From NCBI RefSeq assembly GCF_020400725.1, contig NZ_JAINVG010000011.1:87424-151423 (forward strand): DNA of 64,000 bases, read 5' to 3'. Positions 52,346 to 58,348 of this stretch are shown piece by piece (position 1 is the stretch's first letter; every line of letters starts with the position of its first letter). The stretch is from Streptomyces sp. NK15101 (GTDB lineage: Bacteria; Actinomycetota; Actinomycetes; Streptomycetales; Streptomycetaceae). The notes beneath the pieces are model-generated. The model was given only the letters and a program-made list of their open reading frames with translations. It made no database searches and was not told the DNA's origin. Position numbers and translations under genes: made by a program.

Positions 52346-53233
52346 TTGCTGACTCCGACACTCGGTCTGCGCAGTGCCGTGACCGTCTCGCTCACGGCCT
52401 CGGCCGTACTGGCCGGCGGCCTCTTCGCCGGCCAGGCGTACGCCGCGCCGCCGGTCCCGTCGATCACCGCTCCCGGCGGCTTCGTCATGAACAACGGGAC
52501 GGGTGCGACGTTGTACGGGAAGGCCGCGGACACCCGCCGGTCGACCGGGTCCACCACGAAGATCATGACCGCGAAGGTGGTGCTGTCCCAGCGGAACCTG
52601 AACCTCGACGCCAAGGTCACGATCCAGAAGGCCTACAGCGACTACATCGTTTCCAAGAACGCCTCCTCGGCCCGGCTGATCGTCGGGGACAAGGTGACCG
52701 TCCGTCAGCTGCTCTACGGCCTCATGCTGCCGTCGGGCTGTGACGCCGCCTACGCGCTGGCCGACAAGTTCGGCACGGGCACCACGCGGGCGGCCCGCGT
52801 CAAGTCGTTCATCGGGAAGATGAACGACGAGGCGAGGAAGCTCGGTCTGAGGAACACCCACTTCGACTCGTTCGACGGAATAGGCAGCGGGCAGAACTTC
52901 TCGACTCCGCGCGACCTGACGAAGATCGCGAGCAGTGCGATGAAGAACTCCACGTTCCGCACCGTCGTCAAGACGAAGTCCACGACGCAGAAGGTGACCA
53001 CCAAGAGCGGCGGTTACCGGTACATGTCGTGGACCAACACGAACAAGCTGCTCAGCACGTACAGCGGCGCGATCGGCGTGAAGACCGGTTCCGGTCCGCA
53101 GGCCAAGTACTGCCTCGTCTTCGCGGCCACCCGAGGCGGCAAGACGGTCATCGGTACGGTCCTCGCCTCGCCGTCCGAGACGAACAGGGCGGCCGACGTC
53201 AAGAAGCTGCTGGACTACGGCTTCGCCAGGTAA
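52346..53233 (+). CDS. Secreted D-alanyl-D-alanine carboxypeptidase (PBP, S11 type)
   Basis: 295 residues if TTG 52346 is used (AAGGG 9 bases upstream); no ATG/GTG gives a cleaner signal peptide. Signal LRSAVTVSLTASAVLAGGLFAGQAYA, then the penicilloyl-serine fold: RRSTGSTTKIMTAKVVL (SxxK as STTK), LMLPSGCDAAYALADKFG (SxN variant SGC), and GAIGVKTGSGPQAKYCLVF (KTG). It would trim peptidoglycan pentapeptides outside the membrane. No C-terminal membrane anchor, so it may be released. Confidence 0.88.
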   Translation: MLTPTLGLRSAVTVSLTASAVLAGGLFAGQAYAAPPVPSITAPGGFVMNNGTGATLYGKAADTRRSTGSTTKIMTAKVVLSQRNLNLDAKVTIQKAYSDYIVSKNASSARLIVGDKVTVRQLLYGLMLPSGCDAAYALADKFGTGTTRAARVKSFIGKMNDEARKLGLRNTHFDSFDGIGSGQNFSTPRDLTKIASSAMKNSTFRTVVKTKSTTQKVTTKSGGYRYMSWTNTNKLLSTYSGAIGVKTGSGPQAKYCLVFAATRGGKTVIGTVLASPSETNRAADVKKLLDYGFAR

Positions 53234-53265
53234 CCGGCGCGCGGCGGCGCCCGTCCGCCGCGGCT

Positions 53266-53286
53266 GCCTCCCGTTCGGCGGGAGGC
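53266..53286. terminator. Bidirectional terminator hairpin
   Basis: gcctcccg / cgggaggc, an 8-bp perfect stem closing the loop ttcgg, in the 69-base convergent gap between the carboxypeptidase stop (53233) and the GNAT stop (53303). It can serve both genes. Confidence 0.7.
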
Positions 53287-53302
53287 GGCCAGGCGGCTGG
53301 AC

Positions 53303-53851
53303 TCACGTGCGGCGCTTCGCCGCCGACCAGGCGCCGAACCACTGCTCGGCGCCGTACTCCTCGAACCGGTCCACCTCGGTGAACCCGAGCTTCGCCGCGA
53401 GGCGCATGGCGCGCTCGTTGGCGGTTTGAGTGGAGAGCACCACCGGCTCGCCGGGGAGCGCGTCGGCGTGCCAGTCGAGCGCCGCCGCGCACGCCTCGGC
53501 CGCGTACCCGCGTCCCCAGACCTGCGGCAGGAACATGTAGCCGAGCTCCGCCTCCCGGCCTTCCGGGCGGACGTGTCCCGGACGCTCCGGGGCCCGCCGG
53601 TCGAGCGTGACCATGCCGATCATCGCTCCGTCGAGGTCGACCACGAAGAGGCCGGGGCGCCGTCCGGGCACCTCGGGCATCGCGCGGTCGAGTTCATCGC
53701 GCGGTCGAGCGCCGCCGACGTAGGTGCCCACCTCCGGCGAGGCGAACAGTTCGATGAACGCCGCGCGGTCCCGTGCCTCGGACTCGCGGAGCACGAGCCG
53801 TTCGGTCTTCAGCGGGGCAGGCGGCCAGAGAGCGGGCCCGAGTTCGGTCAT
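53303..53851 (-). CDS. GNAT acetyltransferase (RimJ/RimL type)
   Basis: 182 residues from ATG 53851 (an in-frame start three codons earlier at 53860 is possible). LKTERLVLRESEARDRAAFI, FVVDLDGAMIGMVTLDRR, AELGYMFLPQVWGRGYAAEA (acetyl-CoA loop GRGYA) and VVLSTQTANERAMRLAAKLG are those of the RimJ/RimL group, which acetylates N-terminal residues of proteins or small amines. Target unknown. Confidence 0.88.
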   Translation of the reverse strand: MTELGPALWPPAPLKTERLVLRESEARDRAAFIELFASPEVGTYVGGARPRDELDRAMPEVPGRRPGLFVVDLDGAMIGMVTLDRRAPERPGHVRPEGREAELGYMFLPQVWGRGYAAEACAAALDWHADALPGEPVVLSTQTANERAMRLAAKLGFTEVDRFEEYGAEQWFGAWSAAKRRT

Positions 53852-54051
53852 GCCGGGCAACTTATCGCACGCCCGTGTGAGCGAACCGTAAGTGCGTTCC
53901 GTCGTGGGGCGGTTGAACCTCCGGGCGCCGAGGAGGGGAAGCGCGTCGGAGTTCCGCGAGGCAAGAGGACCTGGCCGAATTCAGCCGGTCGTCCCGCACA
54001 TGATCCACTGGGGCCGCACCGCAGGTAGTGGTGCGTAAGGAGCGTGAAGAG

Positions 54052-54516
54052 ATGTCCGAAACCGCCGCCGTGGCGATCCGTCCGGTCCGCGAGGGCGACT
54101 TCGACCAGTGGCGTGCCCTCTACCGGGGGTACGCCGACTTCTACCGGGTCGAGCAGACCGAGGAGGCCGCGCGGCTCGTCTGGTCCTGGATCCACGACCC
54201 CGGTCACGAGGTGGAGGGCCTCGTGGCCGAGGCCGCCGACGGGCGGCTGATCGGGCTCGCGCACTTCCGGCCCTTCGCGCGCCCGCTGTCCGCGTCCGTC
54301 GGCGGCTGGCTCGACGACCTCTTCGTGGACCCGGCCGTCCGCGGCTCCGGCGTGGCGGACCTGCTGCTCGGTGCGCTGCGCGGGATCGGGGCCGAGCGCG
54401 GCTGGAGCGTGGTCCGGTGGATCACCGCCGACGACAACCACCGCGCCCGGTCCAAGTACGACCAGGTGGCCACGCGCACGATGTGGATCACGTACGACAT
54501 GGCGCCCGAGGCCTGA
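54052..54516 (+). CDS. GNAT family N-acetyltransferase
   Basis: 154 residues from ATG 54052. VAIRPVREGDFDQWRALYRG, GLVAEAADGRLIGLAHFRPF, WLDDLFVDPAVRGSGVADLL (RGSGVA loop), GWSVVRWITADDNHRARSKY and DQVATRTMWITYDM. Complete GNAT fold; it resembles the small actinobacterial diamine/aminoglycoside-type group. Divergent from the other GNAT across 200 bases. Confidence 0.87.
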   Translation: MSETAAVAIRPVREGDFDQWRALYRGYADFYRVEQTEEAARLVWSWIHDPGHEVEGLVAEAADGRLIGLAHFRPFARPLSASVGGWLDDLFVDPAVRGSGVADLLLGALRGIGAERGWSVVRWITADDNHRARSKYDQVATRTMWITYDMAPEA

Positions 54517-54893
54517 GCAGGGCCGGGCGCCCCGGTCCCGCCCCGGTCCGTCCCGGCCCCGCCGCGTGCCTGCCGGAAACCTGCACAACGTGTGCGTGTC
54601 GAGGAGCGGTGCCTTCACCGTTCCCCGACACCACCGGGGCCGGGGCCGCCCGGACGGCACCGTTCTGTCCGTTTAAGTTCCCCGTGCGGGCCGGGACGGC
54701 CGAATCTGTTACTCGGATCCGAGGAGAAGGTGTCGGCATTCGGTGAAATTGAATGCACGGCCGCTTCCCGAGGTGCAGGAACACCCGCGCAGAGGCGTCA
54801 ACCGAATTTCTCCGGTCAGCCGTTCACGTGATTTGATCAATCCCGCTGCGGCCGCAGAAGACGGATTCCCCCCATGAACGAAGGGTGCGCATC
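54517..54893. promoter_or_regulatory. 377-base upstream region of the peptide gene
   Basis: No gene. It contains a perfect 12-base palindrome ctcggatccgag (54713-54724) and the AT-richest stretch of this part of the window (cgtgatttgatcaatccc, about 54826-54843), 50-65 bases before the peptide ATG. The promoter of the peptide/export locus is expected here; exact elements are inferred. Confidence 0.45.
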
Positions 54894-55145
54894 ATGCGTC
54901 ACGACCTTGAGACCGCTGAGATCTCCGACGCCGACCTCGACGCCGTCTCCGGCGGTCTCGTCACCGTCTCCGGCGGCCTCGCCGGCGCTCTGACCAGCGA
55001 CGTCACCAACCTCCTCGGCACCGTCGGCTCCCTGCAGACGGTCCAGGGCGTCGAGGGCCTCGTCGCCGGCGTCCCGGGTCTGGCCTCCGGCATCACCGGC
55101 GTCTCCGTGGACACCACGGGCGTCACCGGCATCGCCGGCATCTGA
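54894..55145 (+). CDS. Double-glycine leader peptide precursor (candidate unmodified exported peptide)
   Basis: 83 residues from ATG 54894, with AAGGG 8 bases upstream. The leader LETAEISDADLDAVSGG is acidic and ends in a double-glycine site (G20-G21), the substrate type for C39-peptidase transporters such as the one encoded 930 bases downstream. A second SGG follows at 26-28. The 62-residue core has no Cys, Lys, Arg, His or aromatic residue; it holds 14 Gly, 11 Val, 9 Thr and 8 Leu, with Gly every three to four residues. This rules out a lanthipeptide and fits a hydrophobic bacteriocin or self-assembling surface peptide. A strong hairpin follows the stop. Confidence 0.75.
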   Translation: MRHDLETAEISDADLDAVSGGLVTVSGGLAGALTSDVTNLLGTVGSLQTVQGVEGLVAGVPGLASGITGVSVDTTGVTGIAGI

Positions 55146-55157
55146 GCCGAACACGGC

Positions 55158-55195
55158 CCGTGAACCCCGGAACCACCCGGTTCCGGGGTTCACGG
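55158..55195 (+). terminator. 17-bp perfect hairpin between the peptide gene and the exporter genes
   Basis: The arms 55158-55174 (ccgtgaaccccggaacc) and 55179-55195 pair perfectly around the loop accc, 13 bases after the peptide stop and 73 bases before the HlyD-type gene. It can act as a partial terminator or as a 3' stabiliser, giving much more peptide mRNA than exporter mRNA, as is usual for bacteriocin loci. No T-run. Confidence 0.75.
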
Positions 55196-55267
55196 ACACC
55201 CCCTGAGAACGGCCGCGGAAATCTCGGCCGCGGAATGTACGAGAGAATGCAGTCGAAGGAATAGTCC

Positions 55268-56074
55268 GTGCAGTTCCGCCGCAATGCGCTTTCCAAGCTG
55301 CAATCGCCCGAAGAACTGGACGTGCCCGTGCGTTTCGCACGCCCCCAGGGCCGTCTGGTGCTCGCCGTCACCGTCGTCGTCATGGCCGCCGCGGGTTTCT
55401 GGGCCCTCACCGGCACGGTGACGTCCAAGGTGAACGCCCCCGGCCTCCTCACCCACGCCGAGGGCACCTACCTGCTGCAGAGTCCCGTCGCCGGACAGGT
55501 CACCGACGTCCTCGTCGAAGAGGGCCGGCCCGTCGCCCCCGGCGCGCCGCTGCTGACCGTCCGCACGGACCGGGGCGACCGGCCCGTCCGTGCCGTGGCC
55601 GGCGGTCGCGTCACCACGCTGTACGCGAGGCTGGGTTCGGTCGTCACCACCGGCGCCGACGTGGCGACCGTGGAGCGCGTGACCGATCCGCACGCCCCGC
55701 TGATGGCCGTCCTGTACCTGCCGGGCGACACAGCCGCCGCGATCCGCCGGGGCGCCCGGGTCGACCTCGGGGTCCAGTCCGCCCCGCGCGACCGGTTCGG
55801 CGTGCTCCGCGGCCGTGTCAGCGCCGTCGGCCGCGTTCCGCAGACGCAGGCCCAGCTCGGTTCCTTCCTCGGCGACGCCGGGCTCGCCGCGCGCTTCTCC
55901 AGCGAGGGCGATCCGGTCGCGGTGCTCGTCATCCTGGACCGCTCCCCCTCGACCGCCTCCGGGTACGCCTGGTCCTCCGCGGACGGTCCCCCGCACGCCC
56001 CCGTCTCCGGCACGCCCGTCACCGGCTCCGTCCACCTCGCCGCGCAGCGGCCCGTCGACTGGCTGCTCCCGTGA
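55268..56074 (+). CDS. HlyD-type membrane fusion protein of an NHLM/NHLP-like bacteriocin export system
   Basis: 268 residues from GTG 55268, with GAAGGA 7 bases upstream. A short cytoplasmic part (RRNALSKLQSPEELDVPVRF, where LSxPExLD is characteristic of the NHLM secretion protein), one membrane helix (residues about 30-48, LVLAVTVVVMAAAGFWALTG), then a biotinyl-lipoyl-like beta domain (LLQSPVAGQVTDVLVEEGRP, VRAVAGGRVTTLYARLGSVV) and a beta-barrel end. Much shorter than Gram-negative HlyD, as expected without an outer membrane. Its stop overlaps the next start as GTGA. Confidence 0.85.
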   Translation: MQFRRNALSKLQSPEELDVPVRFARPQGRLVLAVTVVVMAAAGFWALTGTVTSKVNAPGLLTHAEGTYLLQSPVAGQVTDVLVEEGRPVAPGAPLLTVRTDRGDRPVRAVAGGRVTTLYARLGSVVTTGADVATVERVTDPHAPLMAVLYLPGDTAAAIRRGARVDLGVQSAPRDRFGVLRGRVSAVGRVPQTQAQLGSFLGDAGLAARFSSEGDPVAVLVILDRSPSTASGYAWSSADGPPHAPVSGTPVTGSVHLAAQRPVDWLLP

Positions 56075-58347
56075 GCGCGTCACGGGCGGCCGCCCCGAAC
56101 CGGACGCGGTCCGGCGGCAGGTCGCGCGGCTCGGCCCGCGGGCTCCCGCCGGCGGGCGGCCCCCGACGTCGTGCGCAGGTCCCCGAGGGCCGCCGGCCCA
56201 GGACCGTCCGCACCCCCACCGTGCTCCAGATGGAGGCGGTCGAGTGCGGCGCCGCCGCCCTCGCGATGGTCCTCGGGCACCACGGCCGTTTCGTCTCGCT
56301 GGAGGAGCTCCGCATCGCCTGCGGCGTCTCCCGCGACGGGTCCAGGGCCGGGAACCTCCTCAAAGCGGCCCGTGGCCACGGACTCCAGGCCAAGGGCATG
56401 CAGATGGACCTGGCCGCGCTGGCGGAGGTGCCCGCTCCGGCCATTCTCTTCTGGGAGTTCAACCACTACGTCGTCTACGAGGGCATGGGCCGCCGTCTGG
56501 GCCGGCCCGGCGTGTACGTCAACGACCCCGGCAGCGGGCGCAGGTTCGTCCCCATGGACCAGTTCGACACCAGCTTCACCGGCATCGTGCTCACCTTCGA
56601 ACCGGGCCCCGGCTTCCGGCGCGGCGGCAACCGGCCCGGCGTCCTCTCCGCCCTTCCGGCCCGGCTGCGCGGCACCTCCGGCACCATGGCCGCCGCGGTC
56701 GTCGCCAGCCTCCTGCTGGTGGCCGTCGGCGCCTGGGTGCCCGCCCTGAGCCGTACGTACATCGACATGTTCCTCATCGGGAACCAGACGTCCCTGCTCG
56801 GCGTGGTCTTCGCGGCGATGGCGACCGCCCTCGTCCTGACCGGGACGCTCACGGCCCTCCAGCAGGCCAATCTGCTGCGCGGGCGCATCATCGCCTCCAC
56901 CCTGGGCAGCGCCCGCTTCCTGCGGCACCTGCTGCGGCTCCCGCTCGCCTTCTACGCGCAGCGGAGCCCTGCCGACCTCGTCCAACGCCTCCGGACCAAC
57001 GAGACGGTCGCCGAGACCCTCGCCCGCGACCTGGCCGCGGCGGCGGTCGACGCCGTCGTCGTCCTGCTCTACGCCGTGCTGCTCTGGACGTACGACCCGC
57101 AACTCACCGTCGTCGGCGTGCTGATCGCCCTGCTCAACGTCGTCGCCCTGCGCGTCGTCGTCCACCTGCGGGCCACCGGCACGCAGAAACTGCGCGCCGA
57201 GAGCGCGCGGCTGACCAACACCGCGTACAGCGGGCTCCAGCTCATCGAGACGATGAAGGCCACCGGTGGCGAGGACGGCTTCTTCCGCCGCTGGGCCGGG
57301 CAGCACGCCACCACCCTGGACGTGCAGCAGCGGCTCGGCGTGCCCAGCGCCTGGCTGGCGGTCGTCGCGCCCACCCTCGCCGCGTTCAACAGCGCGCTCA
57401 TCCTCATGATCGGCGGTCTGCGGGCGGTGGAGGGGCACCTCACCGTCGGCCTGCTCGTCGCCTTCCAGGCCCTCGTGACCGGCTTCACCGCGCCGATCAC
57501 CCGGCTCAACGGAGTGGCGGGCCGCGTACAGGACTTCGCCGCCGACGTCGCCCGCCTCAGGGACGTCGAGAACTTCCCCGTCGACCCGGTGCACACCCGG
57601 CGCGCCCCGGGCGCCGCCACCCGCCGTCTCACCGGCCACGTCGAGCTGGAGGGCGTCACCTTCGGCTACAGCCCCCTCGACGAGCCGCTGCTCAAGGACT
57701 TCTCGCTCGCCGTCGGTCCCGGTCAGCAGGTCGCCCTGGTCGGCGGGTCCGGCAGCGGCAAATCCACCGTCTCGCGGCTGATGTCCGGGCTCTACACCCC
57801 GTGGGAGGGCGCGATCCGCATCGACGGGATGCGCCTGGAGGACATCCCGCGCAGTGCCCTCGCGGCCTCCGTCTCCTTCGTCGACCAGGACGTCTTCCTC
57901 TTCGAGGGCACCGTCCGCGACAACGTGGCGCTCTGGGACCCCTCCGTCCCCGACGAGGCCGTCGTCGCCGCCCTCCAGGACGCCGCCGTGTACGACGAGG
58001 TCGCCCGCCGCCCCGGTGGCATCCGGAGCCGCGTCGAGCAGGACGGCCGCAACTTCTCCGGCGGCCAGCGCCAGCGCCTGGAGATCGCCCGCGCGCTGGT
58101 GCGCCGCCCGAGCGTCCTGATCCTCGACGAGGTGACGAGCGCGCTCGACGCGGCGACCGAACAGGTCGTCATCGACAACCTGCGGCGGCGCGGCTGCGCC
58201 TGTGTGGTCATCGCCCATCGGCTGAGCACCGTGCGCGACAGCGACGAGATCGTCGTGCTCGACCGGGGCACGGTCGTGGAGCGCGGGCGCCACGAGCAGC
58301 TCGTCGCGGCGCGGGGCACGTACGCCGGCCTGGTCAAGGAGCACTGA
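56071..58347 (+). CDS. Peptidase C39-containing ABC transporter (leader-cleaving exporter)
   Basis: 758 residues from GTG 56071. The C39 domain has VLQMEAVECGAAALAMVLGH (oxyanion Gln53, catalytic Cys59), EFNHYVVYEG (His132) and VYVNDPGSG (Asp152), all present. About five to six membrane helices follow (residues 200-450), then the ABC domain: GGSGSGKST (558-566), VDQDVFLFEGTVRDN (Q-loop), FSGGQRQRLEIARAL and VLILDEVTSALD, with the H-loop in VIAHRLST. It should cut the peptide after its Gly-Gly and export the core. The N-terminal 35 residues are Arg-rich and probably disordered. Confidence 0.92.
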   Translation: MSASRAAAPNRTRSGGRSRGSARGLPPAGGPRRRAQVPEGRRPRTVRTPTVLQMEAVECGAAALAMVLGHHGRFVSLEELRIACGVSRDGSRAGNLLKAARGHGLQAKGMQMDLAALAEVPAPAILFWEFNHYVVYEGMGRRLGRPGVYVNDPGSGRRFVPMDQFDTSFTGIVLTFEPGPGFRRGGNRPGVLSALPARLRGTSGTMAAAVVASLLLVAVGAWVPALSRTYIDMFLIGNQTSLLGVVFAAMATALVLTGTLTALQQANLLRGRIIASTLGSARFLRHLLRLPLAFYAQRSPADLVQRLRTNETVAETLARDLAAAAVDAVVVLLYAVLLWTYDPQLTVVGVLIALLNVVALRVVVHLRATGTQKLRAESARLTNTAYSGLQLIETMKATGGEDGFFRRWAGQHATTLDVQQRLGVPSAWLAVVAPTLAAFNSALILMIGGLRAVEGHLTVGLLVAFQALVTGFTAPITRLNGVAGRVQDFAADVARLRDVENFPVDPVHTRRAPGAATRRLTGHVELEGVTFGYSPLDEPLLKDFSLAVGPGQQVALVGGSGSGKSTVSRLMSGLYTPWEGAIRIDGMRLEDIPRSALAASVSFVDQDVFLFEGTVRDNVALWDPSVPDEAVVAALQDAAVYDEVARRPGGIRSRVEQDGRNFSGGQRQRLEIARALVRRPSVLILDEVTSALDAATEQVVIDNLRRRGCACVVIAHRLSTVRDSDEIVVLDRGTVVERGRHEQLVAARGTYAGLVKEH

Positions 58348-58348
58348 G

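Noticed and set aside
54894..55145. Lanthipeptide or other Cys-based RiPP precursor
   Set aside because: The core has no Cys and no modification enzyme is nearby, although the Gly-Gly leader looks lantibiotic-like.
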